Shown here: positions 27,098 through 36,119 of the stretch, piece by piece | Layout of the letters: each line of letters begins with the position of its first letter | How positions within the stretch are numbered: position 1 is the first letter of the stretch | Assembly: GCA_963821815.1 (NCBI GenBank) | Contig: CAWGFG010000006.1 | Coordinates: 1,178,001-1,242,000 of the forward strand | Reading direction: 5' to 3' | Origin: JASGTU01 sp963821815 | GTDB lineage: Bacteria > Chloroflexota > Anaerolineae > Caldilineales > Caldilineaceae | Length of the DNA stretch: 64,000 nucleotides | The notes under the pieces: model-generated | Seen by the model: the letters and a program-made list of their open reading frames with translations, nothing else | Databases searched by the model: none | Told to the model about the DNA's origin: nothing | Position numbers and translations under genes: made by a program

Positions 27098-29122
27098 ATG
27101 AAGAAACGGCTATGGTTATTCTTGTTGCTTGCGGCTGTTATGGTCCTGGCAGGTTGCCAGGCAGCACTGTCCGCCGACGAGACCGATACGGCTGCGGTGG
27201 AAGCTCAAGACAATATGGGATTAGCGGGCACGTCATGGGTGATGAGCTCAATCGACGGCGATATACCTGCATCTGGCACAACAGTTTGGATGGAGTTTGG
27301 TACAGACGGCTCCGTAACCGGTTCAGACGGCTGCAATAACTTCGCGACCACATACGTTCAGTCGAACAACGAACTGACTATCGCGCAGCCGGCGGCATCC
27401 ACGTTGATTGCGTGCGAAGCAATCGTCATGAATCAGGGCGCCAGTGTCATGGACGCACTTGCATCGACTACAAGCTTCAAAGCAATTGGTAACCAGCTTA
27501 TCCTGATGAACGGCAGTGAGATCTTGGCGACGTTCGTAGCGCTCTCACAGGACCTGGCTGACACGTCGTGGGATGTGATCTCCTATAACAACGGTCGAGA
27601 AGCAGTCGTCGGCCTTCTGCTAGATACCGAAATCACAGCCAATTTCGGTGTGGACGGCATGGTTAGTGGGAATGCCGGCTGCAACAATTACTTCGCTGGG
27701 TATACCGTCGATGGCGAGAACCTCAGCATCGAGATGCCAGCTTCAACATTCATGTTCTGCTCCGAACCTCCGGGCGTGATGGAACAGGAAAACGAGTTTT
27801 TGGCCGCCCTGCAGAGCGCCGCTACCTACAGCGTTCAGGGTGACCAGTTAATGATGCGTACTGCTGATGATCAGTTGGCGCTTATCATGGTCCGTCGCCA
27901 CGAAGTAGACCTGCCGGAACCTGAGCCCTCTGTTCCGTGGGGCCGCGTCACAGCGCCGGCAGGCGTCAACGTCCGTTCCGGACCTGGTGTGAACTTCCCG
28001 GTCATTGGCCACGCTGCCTTCAACGACGAAGGGGAAATTGTTGGACGCGACGCCGCTTCGACCTGGTGGGCTGTTGCCACGCCGTCGCTGCAAAACGGTA
28101 TGGGCTGGATCTCAGCTGACTTCATGATTGCAGTCGACGCCGGGGATGTGCCGGTAATTCAGATTGCACCCCCGCCGGTTGTCGTACCTCCGACAGCCGT
28201 AGCGCCAGCAGTACCAACACCTGTACCGCCGGCAACAGCAACTCCGACCGCTTCCATTTCGTTTGGCGCCAACCCGACGACTATTGACCAGGGCCAATGC
28301 ACAACGCTAGAATGGAATGCACAGAACGTTCAGGCTGTCTGGGTCTATCCGCAAGGTCAACAATACAATCGCTACCCGCGCTCACTGCAGGGCAGTGAAC
28401 TGGTCTGCCCCCCGACGACCACCACCTATGAGATGCGCGTCCTGCGTCGCGATGGCGGAGTGGATACTCGCCAGGTCACCATCACTGTGAATGCGACTGC
28501 CGAACCGCAAATTTCGTTCTGGGCGGACAGCACTACGATCAATCAGGGAGAGTGTACACGCATTCGATGGAGCACAGAGAATGTTCAGGCCGTCTGGGTC
28601 TATCCGCAAGGCGAATCGTTTGAGCGGTACCCGCGAGTCGGCAACGACAGTGAACGAGTATGCCCGACGCAAACGACCACATACGAAATGCGAGTGCAGC
28701 TGCTGGATGGTTCGACTGTCTTCCGTCAGGTTACGGTTAATGTGAACGCACCGACACCGACGCCGGCGCCGAACAACCCGCTCATGGGCGGCACGTGGAA
28801 CGTAGTGCAGTTCAACAATGGCAGTGGGATTAACACTCTGATCCAAGGTACCGAAATCACAATGGCTTTCGGCTCCAACGGCCGTCTTACCGGCAGCGCA
28901 GGATGCAATTCCTATAATGGCACGTATACGGTCAACGGTAACAGGCTGACGGTGAGTGATGTTGGCAGCGGCATGATGATGTGCACAGAACCTTCTGGCG
29001 TCATGGAGCAGGAGCAGGCGTTCATTCTGGCCTTGCAGTATTCGTCTTCGTTCCAGGTTGACGGTACCCAACTGCGAATCGAGAATCAGTCTGGCAACCT
29101 CTCGATCATCGCAGATCGCTAA
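27098..29122 (+). CDS. Multi-domain lipoprotein: three META domains, SH3, two beta repeats
   Basis: 674 residues. Lipobox VLAGC follows a signal peptide. Domains in order: META/HslJ domain 1 (about 40-146, SDGCNNFATTY), META 2 (152-267, GNAGCNNYFAGYTV), bacterial SH3 (282-354, GVNVRSGPGVNFPVIG), a Pro-rich linker, two tandem Ig-like repeats (about 386-464 and 469-549, each with AVWVYPQG and a Cys pair), and META 3 (563-674, GSAGCNSYNGTYTV). META domains occur in HslJ, linked to novobiocin resistance and heat shock. The role is probably at the cell surface or envelope. ATG 27098 gives the best signal peptide; ATG 27065 is an alternative with GAGG upstream. Confidence 0.85.
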   Translation: MKKRLWLFLLLAAVMVLAGCQAALSADETDTAAVEAQDNMGLAGTSWVMSSIDGDIPASGTTVWMEFGTDGSVTGSDGCNNFATTYVQSNNELTIAQPAASTLIACEAIVMNQGASVMDALASTTSFKAIGNQLILMNGSEILATFVALSQDLADTSWDVISYNNGREAVVGLLLDTEITANFGVDGMVSGNAGCNNYFAGYTVDGENLSIEMPASTFMFCSEPPGVMEQENEFLAALQSAATYSVQGDQLMMRTADDQLALIMVRRHEVDLPEPEPSVPWGRVTAPAGVNVRSGPGVNFPVIGHAAFNDEGEIVGRDAASTWWAVATPSLQNGMGWISADFMIAVDAGDVPVIQIAPPPVVVPPTAVAPAVPTPVPPATATPTASISFGANPTTIDQGQCTTLEWNAQNVQAVWVYPQGQQYNRYPRSLQGSELVCPPTTTTYEMRVLRRDGGVDTRQVTITVNATAEPQISFWADSTTINQGECTRIRWSTENVQAVWVYPQGESFERYPRVGNDSERVCPTQTTTYEMRVQLLDGSTVFRQVTVNVNAPTPTPAPNNPLMGGTWNVVQFNNGSGINTLIQGTEITMAFGSNGRLTGSAGCNSYNGTYTVNGNRLTVSDVGSGMMMCTEPSGVMEQEQAFILALQYSSSFQVDGTQLRIENQSGNLSIIADR

Positions 29123-29157
29123 GCACCGTAGAAGGTAAGTCAGAATTCGCAAGCTCT

Positions 29158-29205
29158 GATATGCCGGACAAAAAAAGGCAGACTGCCGAAATTGCCCGGC
29201 ATATC
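29158..29205 (+). terminator. Branched stem-loop after the META lipoprotein
   Basis: GATATGCCGG (29158-29167) pairs exactly with CCGGCATATC (29196-29205). The 28-nt interior holds a run of seven A and a nested GGCA/TGCC hairpin. It lies 36 bp after the stop codon. No T-tract follows on the plus strand, so it may be a terminator or an RNA-stabilising structure. Confidence 0.5.
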
Positions 29206-29300
29206 AACTCCCAGAATGGCCGACTCGATCGCCTGTTCAAGCGGGCTGGAGCAACACCTATCGCCACTGCTAGCGGCGTTGGCAGACAAAGGTTGTATAC

Positions 29301-29984
29301 GTGAATAGTCTATATGCGGATCTAATACCTTTGTTGCTAGGTGCATTGCTAGCGCCGGTCTATCCGATAGTTGTTCTGCTGCTGCTGCAGAGCCAGGAGG
29401 GTCTGCTAAAATCAACTATATTTGTGATCGGAGCCTTAGCCATTCGCCTTGTCCAGGGGATAGTGGTTGGGCTTGCATTCGGACCTGCAGTTGAAGCCGA
29501 AAGCGACGCAGGTATGGCGCTAATCGGGCCGCTTTTGCTGATGGTTGCAGGCATTCTGCTGCTGGTACTGGGCGTAAAGAAATGGCTGAAGGTGAGTTCG
29601 GAAGAGGACGATGAGACGACGCCGGTGTGGATGAGTAGACTGACCGGCGTGACAACCGTTGTCGCTTTGGGCTGGGGTGCTGCCATAGTACTGCTCTCCA
29701 TGAAGCAGTGGGTGTTTACCTTATCAACCATCGCCTTACTCAAAGAAGCGCAACTGCCATCGATGAAAGGCTTCAGTCTGTATCTTCTATACTCGTTTGG
29801 GACGCAGGCGCTTGTACTACCACCGATTCTCGCCTTCGCCGTTGCGCCAGAGAGAACAGCTGCACCCCTGCAATCTGCACGTACCTGGTTGCAGAAACAC
29901 AATCGTGTGATCTTGATAGTAGTATCGTTGACGTTTGGCATCTATTTCACCTACAAGGGTATTGTCGGCTTGCTTGTCTTTTGA
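29301..29984 (+). CDS. Sap/GAP-family membrane protein
   Basis: 227 residues with six hydrophobic segments and a charged central loop (KKWLKVSSEEDDETTP). The pattern LIPLLLGALLAPVYPIVVLLLL followed by GALAIRLVQGIVVG and later KQWVFTLSTIALLKEAQLP is typical of the Sap (sulfolipid-1-addressing protein) family, which is distantly related to LysE-type exporters. In mycobacteria, Sap helps export a glycolipid; the substrate here is unknown. The gene lies between two lipoprotein genes. Confidence 0.75.
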   Translation: MNSLYADLIPLLLGALLAPVYPIVVLLLLQSQEGLLKSTIFVIGALAIRLVQGIVVGLAFGPAVEAESDAGMALIGPLLLMVAGILLLVLGVKKWLKVSSEEDDETTPVWMSRLTGVTTVVALGWGAAIVLLSMKQWVFTLSTIALLKEAQLPSMKGFSLYLLYSFGTQALVLPPILAFAVAPERTAAPLQSARTWLQKHNRVILIVVSLTFGIYFTYKGIVGLLVF

Positions 29985-30039
29985 GCGTATTGGTCCGACG
30001 GTAAAGTTCATATCTACATAATAAGACAGGAGAAAACCA

Positions 30040-30351
30040 ATGATTTATCGAAGACTAAGAATCTCGTTGCTGCTTATCGCAGCACTGGCAATCGGTCTGC
30101 TACTGGCAGGCTGTGGCGGCGGGTCGTCTGCCCCGACCGCAACGCCGGTTGTGGAGGCAGCTACTGAAGCGCCGGTTGAGGAAGCTGCGCCAACAGAGGA
30201 GGAGGCAACGCCGACGGAAGAAGAGGCTGCACCGGCTGAAGAAGCGACTGTGGAAGAACCCACTGCCGAGGAGCCTACTGAAGCAGCGATGGAAGAAGCT
30301 CCCACAGAAGCAGTCGCCACAGAAGCAGCCGCTCCAGATAGAGGCTACTGA
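30040..30351 (+). CDS. SH3/TolB lipoprotein, N-terminal part before frameshift
   Basis: Signal peptide, lipobox LLAGC and a T/E/A/P-rich repeat linker, then a stop at 30349-30351 in the middle of the linker. The same protein continues in the +1 frame from about 30335 with an SH3 domain and a beta-propeller, so this is one gene with a one-base loss (or two-base gain) near 30335-30342. It could be a sequencing error, a true mutation or repeat-driven phase variation. AGGAG precedes ATG 30040. Without correction the cell would make only an anchored linker of 103 residues. Confidence 0.75.
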   Translation: MIYRRLRISLLLIAALAIGLLLAGCGGGSSAPTATPVVEAATEAPVEEAAPTEEEATPTEEEAAPAEEATVEEPTAEEPTEAAMEEAPTEAVATEAAAPDRGY

Positions 30352-31594
30352 AGTGGCGCCTGCTGAGGAGGTTTCCGATGCCGGCCCTGATCCAGTCGCA
30401 GCAGATTCCACGGCGGAAGAGATCACTCTGTCAGCGCCAGCTACCCAGGAACCGACCGGCAAGGTGATTGCACCGAGCGGCGTGAATATCCGTTCTGGTC
30501 CAAGCACAGACTTTAGTGTTATTGGCGTCGCTCCGGAAGGCATGGAAGGTCAGATCGTCGGTATCAGTGAAGACGGTCAATGGTGGGTTGCACGCGTACC
30601 AGATGCGCCGAACGGTTTGGGTTGGGTAGCCGCCGCCTACGTGGAAGCCACCAATGTGGATGACGTACCCGTCGTGCCGACTCCAGAAGTCTTTGAGTTT
30701 GCCGAAGCTCCCTCCGAGACAGCAGTGGAAACACCCGACGAACTGCCCGCAGACAGCATCATCGTCTTCTCTGCGTCACGCGTTCTGCGCGAAGGCAATC
30801 GAGCCTATGACCTGGAGGACATCTACACCGTATCACCGCAGACTGGCTCTACAGCATCACTGGTTATCCAAAACGCCATGCAGCCCAGCTATTCGCCTGA
30901 GGCAAATATCGTCGCCTTCCGCAGCACGCAGTCGGATCAGCTTGGGTTGAGCGGATACGATTTCAACACTGACGAACGCGTACGCTACTCAGCGCACAAA
31001 GAAGACAGCCGACCGAGCTGGAGCCCAACAGGGGACCGACTCATATTCTCCAGCAATCGCACGGGCGACCGCCGCTGGCATGTTTATCTGATGACTCCGA
31101 CACCGGGCGACGACCGCATGGGCTTCCCAGAAGTTACCGACCTTGGCTTTGGCAAGGACGCCGATTGGAATCCAAGCGAAGATATGATCATCTTCAAGGG
31201 TTGTGACGAATCCGGACAGAACTGCGGTCTCTGGACAATGGGAATTGATGGATCCGGTCGCGCCCAGGTCACAGACGGCTTCAACGACTCGTTGCCGCGC
31301 TACTCCGCAGACGGACAATCTGTTGTCTTTATGAGTGATTCACGCGATGGCAACTGGGAACTCTACACGCTGTCAGTCGCCGATGGCGCAGTAACAAGAG
31401 TCACTGACAATCCTGCAGCGGACGGACTGCCCGTTTATAGTCCCGACGGGAGCCAGATAGCGTTCATGAGCAATCGCGACGGCACATGGGGCATATGGAC
31501 TATACCTAGCGCTGGCGGCGACGCACAACTAATCACACAGCTAGAGGAACAGCTGCCTGATTGGCTTATTCAAGGACTTGATTGGCCTCGTTAG
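30335..31594 (+). CDS. SH3/TolB-propeller lipoprotein, C-terminal part after frameshift
   Basis: About 419 residues continuing the lipoprotein of 30040. A linker end (IEATEVAPAEE) is followed by an SH3 domain (GVNIRSGPSTDFSVIG, NGQWWVARVPDAPNGLGWV) nearly identical to that of the 113-1189 protein. A TolB/WD40-type beta-propeller then shows repeated blades such as DSRPSWSPTGDRLIFSSNRTG, NDSLPRYSADGQSVVFMSDS and DGLPVYSPDGSQIAFMSNRDG. The open frame extends back to 30113, but that Arg/Lys-rich stretch is the linker read out of frame. Likely an envelope-exposed binding protein. Confidence 0.8.
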   Translation, partial: QIEATEVAPAEEVSDAGPDPVAADSTAEEITLSAPATQEPTGKVIAPSGVNIRSGPSTDFSVIGVAPEGMEGQIVGISEDGQWWVARVPDAPNGLGWVAAAYVEATNVDDVPVVPTPEVFEFAEAPSETAVETPDELPADSIIVFSASRVLREGNRAYDLEDIYTVSPQTGSTASLVIQNAMQPSYSPEANIVAFRSTQSDQLGLSGYDFNTDERVRYSAHKEDSRPSWSPTGDRLIFSSNRTGDRRWHVYLMTPTPGDDRMGFPEVTDLGFGKDADWNPSEDMIIFKGCDESGQNCGLWTMGIDGSGRAQVTDGFNDSLPRYSADGQSVVFMSDSRDGNWELYTLSVADGAVTRVTDNPAADGLPVYSPDGSQIAFMSNRDGTWGIWTIPSAGGDAQLITQLEEQLPDWLIQGLDWPR

Positions 31595-31712
31595 TCCTCA
31601 CCGGTAGTACACTGTGTCGAGATGCTGCCCTAGTGATATACTTAGGCCCGTCTCGACACAGGCCTTTCTTCGCATGGCCTCCACTCCCAAACAGTAGTCG
31701 TAGAACAGACAT

Positions 31713-32966
31713 ATGAAACGTACTCGCGGCATTCGCATATTAGGGCTTGGGCTTGCGTTGTTCCTGCTGCTCGGCTGCCAACCGGTCACACCTGAAGATG
31801 ACCTCAATGGTCGTATCACGATCTGGCACAGTTGGTCCGGCCAAGATGCGGTCGTTCTCCGTGAGATGCTGGACCGCTTCCAGGAAATTCATCCGAACGT
31901 TCGAGTGGTTGACTTAGGCATGCCAGCGGATCAGATACTCGCCGAGTTCAAAGATGCCGCACAGAACGGTCTCGCCCCCGGCGTCGTCATCGGTCAGGAC
32001 GGTTGGATTCGCGAACTGGTGCAAGAAGGTTTGATACGCGAGTTTCCCGTTAACGCTGCGACATCAATCCTGACCAGTAGTCGCAATCGTGCCCTGGTGG
32101 AATATGAGGGCAAGGTCTACGGATTGCCGCTCTTTCTGTCGCCGCGTGCACTATTCTACAACAAAGAGCTGGTATCGGAGCCGAGTCGCACACTCGATGA
32201 ATTACTACAGAATGCCGCCGCCGGAAATAGAGTGGAAATTGTACCTCGTTTTGAGGAGGCGTATTGGGGAATTCGACCATTTGGTAATGGTCTGTTTGAT
32301 GTTGCCGGACGCCTTATCCTCAAAAACAGCGGATTCGAGGAATGGTTAGCATGGCTGGATGAAGCCCAGAATTCACAAGGAATGATCCTCAGCATTGACG
32401 AAGAATCTCTGCTAGAATTGTTCGTTGGCGGACAGACCGCCTATCTGGTATCCGGACCCGACAGCATGAACGCGATTGCAAGTCGAATTGATGATGATAA
32501 TCCACTCGATTACGGTGTGGTGCCACTTCCGAGTGGGCCTTCCGGACCTTCAGGACCGCTATCCAAAGCAGAAACGATGCTGTTCTACGTGCACGCATCT
32601 CCTGCACAGGAGCGCATTGCCAACGAGTTGGCTGCCTTCCTTTCCAATGAACGACAGGGAATTCAGTTTGTGCGCGACCTGAACAAAACGCCAGCCAACC
32701 CGCGGATCTCAGTCGACAGTCGCATCTATCCTCATGTGAGCGGCTTTGCGCAGCAAGCGCGCACTACAGTCTCATTACCTAATGAATGGCCTGTGGAACT
32801 GCTAATCAATGCAGGGAATCGCGCCTATACCAGTGTGCTGTCGGGCAGCACGACACCGTCAGAAGCCGTCTGTCAGTTCGGTAAAGAATTGATCGCTTCG
32901 GATCAGATCCCACCGGAATCGGTTGTACTACCTGAAGGCTGTGAACCAGTGACCAGTGAACCTTAG
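31713..32966 (+). CDS. ABC-type sugar substrate-binding lipoprotein (family 1), orphan
   Basis: 417 residues. Lipobox LLLGC at about residue 22, then a family 1 solute-binding fold: ITIWHSWSGQDAVVLREMLDRFQEIHPNVRV at the start and GKVYGLPLFLSPRALFYNKELV around the hinge. Family 1 proteins deliver sugars or glycerol phosphate to MalFG-type permeases. No permease or ATPase gene lies next to it; neighbours are the TolB lipoprotein and an MscS channel. It may work with components encoded elsewhere or as a sensor subunit. Confidence 0.85.
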   Translation: MKRTRGIRILGLGLALFLLLGCQPVTPEDDLNGRITIWHSWSGQDAVVLREMLDRFQEIHPNVRVVDLGMPADQILAEFKDAAQNGLAPGVVIGQDGWIRELVQEGLIREFPVNAATSILTSSRNRALVEYEGKVYGLPLFLSPRALFYNKELVSEPSRTLDELLQNAAAGNRVEIVPRFEEAYWGIRPFGNGLFDVAGRLILKNSGFEEWLAWLDEAQNSQGMILSIDEESLLELFVGGQTAYLVSGPDSMNAIASRIDDDNPLDYGVVPLPSGPSGPSGPLSKAETMLFYVHASPAQERIANELAAFLSNERQGIQFVRDLNKTPANPRISVDSRIYPHVSGFAQQARTTVSLPNEWPVELLINAGNRAYTSVLSGSTTPSEAVCQFGKELIASDQIPPESVVLPEGCEPVTSEP

Positions 32967-33011
32967 AGGATTGCAGACATATCACCAAAAGCGGTTAATT
33001 AGGTATTGACA

Positions 33012-34370
33012 ATGACTGAAGTAGGCGCACAAAACACTGAATCGCTGCTCTCTGTCGTCCGCGATCAGGTGGAATATCTTCTGGCGATGCTTGCGCGTCC
33101 TGTCGTACAACAGCAGCTTCTGGTCATCATCCTGATCATAGCCCTGTCAGCGTTGTTGCAGGAGGTTATCCGACGAAGACGACGTCTACGAAACACAAAG
33201 CCGTTACAATTCGGTTCTGCAGGCCAACCACGCCGGAGCCGCCTCACTTCTGCAGCGTACTATCTTGTTGCACCGATATTTGCGCAGATTCTTCTAGAAC
33301 TTGCCATACAGCTGTTCACATTGCGAAACCAGCCCGGCGGCTTACTCAACGAGGTGCAGATACTCGTATGGCTGTGGCTGGCGTACCGCACTATCGTAAT
33401 GCTGTTGTACATTTTCTTCGGCGAAGCTAGTCAAGCCTATCATCACTGGATCGTAGCGCCGGTGTTTATTATTTTCGGCATCGTTCAAGCGTTGTCGATA
33501 CTGCCGGGCTCAGTCACATTGTCCAATGCAACCATCAGCATTGGCAGCATGAGCATCTACTTTAGCAGCTTGCTCACCGCGCTGGCTGTACTATATCTCT
33601 TTATCATCGCCGGTTGGGTGACGCGCGAAGTCATGATGCGATGGCTGCCCAGCCGTATCAGCGCTGAGCCAGGCGTCATTGATTCAGTCGCCACCATCAC
33701 AAGGTACGCACTGCTGGCTGTCGGCACGATACTTTCACTCAGCCTACTCGGCTTGGACTTCACATCACTGGCTATCATCGCAGGTGGTCTTTCGGTCGGT
33801 ATCGGTATCGGTTTGCAGGATTTTGTAGCCAACTTCGTTAGCGGACTGGTGTTGCTCTTTGAGCAGACGCTGAAGCCAGGCGACATCGTAGAGATCGAGA
33901 ATAGGCTCTGCAGAGTAAAGCAAATCAGCCTGCGCGCCACGACCGTCAGTACGCTTACGAACCATGATTTGATTTTCCCCAACAGCATCTTTACCTCACA
34001 GATGGTGACGAATCTCACCAAGTCTGATCGGGTTGTTCGCGTGCTAGTGCCGTTCAGTGTAAGTTACGGTTCTTCTCCGGACTATGTGCGTGAAATCGCC
34101 GCAGAGACTGCGCTGCAACATCCGTTGGCTATGGCTGAACCGCCGCCATTTGTGGCGTTTCTCGGGTACGGCGAGTCGAGTCTAGATTTTAATTTATCAC
34201 TCAGCATCAACGAACCAGAAAAGTCAGGGCGTGTTCGGAGCGATCTCTACTATATGATCTGGGACGCGTTTGAAGACAAGGGCATCACGATACCTTATCC
34301 GCAGCGCGTGCTGCACATGGGTGAAGGCTGGGAGAAGATCAGCGCCACTTCGCAGCCGCCGACACCGTAG
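33012..34370 (+). CDS. MscS family mechanosensitive channel, large form
   Basis: About 452 residues. An N-terminal helix, an Arg-rich cytoplasmic loop and four or five further membrane segments precede the MscS pore and beta domain: GLSVGIGIGLQDFVANFVSGLVLLFE, LKPGDIVEIE, ISLRATTVSTLTNHDLIFPNS and an FEDKGITIPYPQR tail. It is longer than the MscS at 3.8 kb because of added N-terminal helices. ATG 33012 (or TTG 33006) begins 46 bp after the binding-protein gene. Role: osmotic safety valve. Confidence 0.92.
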   Translation: MTEVGAQNTESLLSVVRDQVEYLLAMLARPVVQQQLLVIILIIALSALLQEVIRRRRRLRNTKPLQFGSAGQPRRSRLTSAAYYLVAPIFAQILLELAIQLFTLRNQPGGLLNEVQILVWLWLAYRTIVMLLYIFFGEASQAYHHWIVAPVFIIFGIVQALSILPGSVTLSNATISIGSMSIYFSSLLTALAVLYLFIIAGWVTREVMMRWLPSRISAEPGVIDSVATITRYALLAVGTILSLSLLGLDFTSLAIIAGGLSVGIGIGLQDFVANFVSGLVLLFEQTLKPGDIVEIENRLCRVKQISLRATTVSTLTNHDLIFPNSIFTSQMVTNLTKSDRVVRVLVPFSVSYGSSPDYVREIAAETALQHPLAMAEPPPFVAFLGYGESSLDFNLSLSINEPEKSGRVRSDLYYMIWDAFEDKGITIPYPQRVLHMGEGWEKISATSQPPTP

Positions 34371-34983
34371 GGCTTAAGGTTCTCCACAATTAGCAGATAT
34401 CCCTCCTGAGCATCTGCGAGTAGATCAGCTGCCGAGTATTCTGTTATCAACTGATATTTTGTGCTGCTAACTGCTGGTTTCCTAACAGTAGCGTGCTAAA
34501 TTGCGTTACACACGCAAAAACCAGCATAAGGAATCTGATTATTCAGATATGAATTATCATGGTGCAGAGCACGACAACGGTTAACGTTCGTGATTCGACA
34601 CGCTTAATCCCCACGTGCAGCGCAAGCTAGAACCAGCTCTATTCTTGCGAATCCGCGTGAACCTTCAACGCTCTGAACAGCAATATTTTAGTCGCTGCCA
34701 TGGCACTTTTCCGAAAGTATATGGCGCATCGCATTATAAGGCGCATCGCGATTATCTGGCAGTTGAAGATGGCCATTCAAGATATTCGATCCAATGAAGT
34801 ATGAAATCTGCCAAACTGCAAGTCGCCGCTATACTGATGATAACCGCCCGACGAAGATAACAATAAATTTGGCCAGCAAAGCGCGCTATGATCGCCCAGC
34901 TCGCATGCCCGATGTGCTACGCCTTTTCGATCGATCAAGCTTCACGTATACCATGACAATCGAACTGCAGGGGGAGACTCTTT
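34371..34983. other. Intergenic region, 613 bp, no supported gene
   Basis: Between the second MscS and the PdxA-family gene. A short direct repeat GGCGCATCGC (34725 and 34740 area) is present. The open frames at 34615-34797 and 34794-34991 have no recognisable features. Confidence 0.5.
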
Positions 34984-35991
34984 ATGGCTAAACAGCATGA
35001 CAAGCCGCTTATCGCACTGTTGATGGGAGACGCCGCCGGCATTGGTCCAGAGCTTGCGCTGAAAGCGCTAACAAACGACGCCTTGACTTCGCAGTGTATC
35101 TTTGTCGTCCTCGGAAACAAGCAAGTACTAGCTAAAACTGCTGAAACGCTTGACATTGAAGTGAATTTCGTCGATGTTCAGTCTACGGCGGAGGCGCGCA
35201 CAGTAGAACAAGGCGTCGCGCTGCTTGAGCGCGAACTTGACCCGAGCGCTGAGTTCCAGTGGGGCGTCTCGACAGCGGCGAACGGCGCCAATGTAATCGA
35301 ACAGCTGCGGAAGGCGGTCGCATTAGGCCTCGACGGTCAGATCGATGGCGTGGCTATCGCGCCGCTGAACAAAGAAGCCATGCACAAAACCGGCTTTGGT
35401 TATGCAGACGAGATCACATTCCTCGGCGCCCTGGGCAATACGAAAGTGCGGACTGTGGTCACGTGGAACGGCATCTACCGTTCCTCTATCACAGGGCATG
35501 TACCGCTGCGTGCTGTGCCGAATATGATTTCGCAAGAGCTCATTTTGCCCGTGGCGCAGAACCTCTGGAAGACAATGGGTGAACTTGGCGTTGAGCCGCG
35601 GCGCATTGGCGTTGCAGGTCTGAATCCACACGCTGGCGAGGACGGCGCGTTCGGCGACGAGGAGATCGAAGTGATTGCTCCGGCGATCGAGGTGGCACGT
35701 GCATCCGGCATTGATATCGACGGACCTTATCCTGCGGATACCATTTTCGTCCGTGCCATGCGAAGCGAATTCAATGGTATCGTTTTCATGTATCATGACC
35801 AGGGAAATGCGCCGATGAAGACTGCCGGGTTTGGCAACGGTGTAATCCTGTACACAGGACTGCCTTTCCCATGTGGTGGTCCGACCCACGGGTCTGCCTA
35901 TGAGATCGCTGGCCAGGGCAAGGCAAACCCGCAGAGCTTCTTCAGCATGATTGAAATGGTTCTAAAGCTAAGTGTAAATAGGACGGAGTAG
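34984..35991 (+). CDS. PdxA-family 4-phospho-hydroxyacid dehydrogenase
   Basis: 335 residues. PdxA-family NAD-dependent oxidative decarboxylase with the start MGDAAGIGPELALKAL and metal ligands in TGHVPLRAV, LNPHAGEDGAFGDEE and MYHDQGNAPMK. The tail HGSAYEIAGQGKANPQSF is more like PdxA2-type enzymes than vitamin B6 PdxA (which has LDLAGTGKAD). PdxA2 enzymes act on 4-phosphorylated four-carbon sugar acids. The position at the edge of a pentose locus supports a sugar-acid role, but no DUF1537-type kinase partner is in the window. GGGGGAG precedes ATG 34984. Confidence 0.85.
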   Translation: MAKQHDKPLIALLMGDAAGIGPELALKALTNDALTSQCIFVVLGNKQVLAKTAETLDIEVNFVDVQSTAEARTVEQGVALLERELDPSAEFQWGVSTAANGANVIEQLRKAVALGLDGQIDGVAIAPLNKEAMHKTGFGYADEITFLGALGNTKVRTVVTWNGIYRSSITGHVPLRAVPNMISQELILPVAQNLWKTMGELGVEPRRIGVAGLNPHAGEDGAFGDEEIEVIAPAIEVARASGIDIDGPYPADTIFVRAMRSEFNGIVFMYHDQGNAPMKTAGFGNGVILYTGLPFPCGGPTHGSAYEIAGQGKANPQSFFSMIEMVLKLSVNRTE

Positions 35992-36056
35992 GCAATGCTG
36001 CATTCCAATTAGCCTCTACCAACGATAATCGTTACGTGTAAAATGCATACGTTCGA

Positions 36057-36082
36057 CAGGGCGTCCACAGTTGGGCGCCCTG
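36057..36082. terminator. Stem-loop between convergent genes
   Basis: CAGGGCG (36057-36063) pairs with CGCCCTG (36076-36082) around a 12-nt loop, in the gap between the plus-strand PdxA-family gene and the minus-strand GH51 gene. It is a plausible bidirectional terminator, without a strong T-tract. Confidence 0.5.
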
Positions 36083-36119
36083 CTAATTTCGTATACTCTA
36101 GAAACATTCCACAACGTCG

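Noticed and set aside
28382..29152. Minus-strand open frame of 256 codons
   Set aside because: It lies fully antisense to the triple-META lipoprotein, with His/Cys/Arg-rich shadow composition and no domain.
30113..30334. Arg/Lys-rich N-terminal extension of the propeller frame
   Set aside because: It is the T/E/A/P linker of the lipoprotein read one base out of frame; a poly-basic start would not fit the SH3/propeller part.
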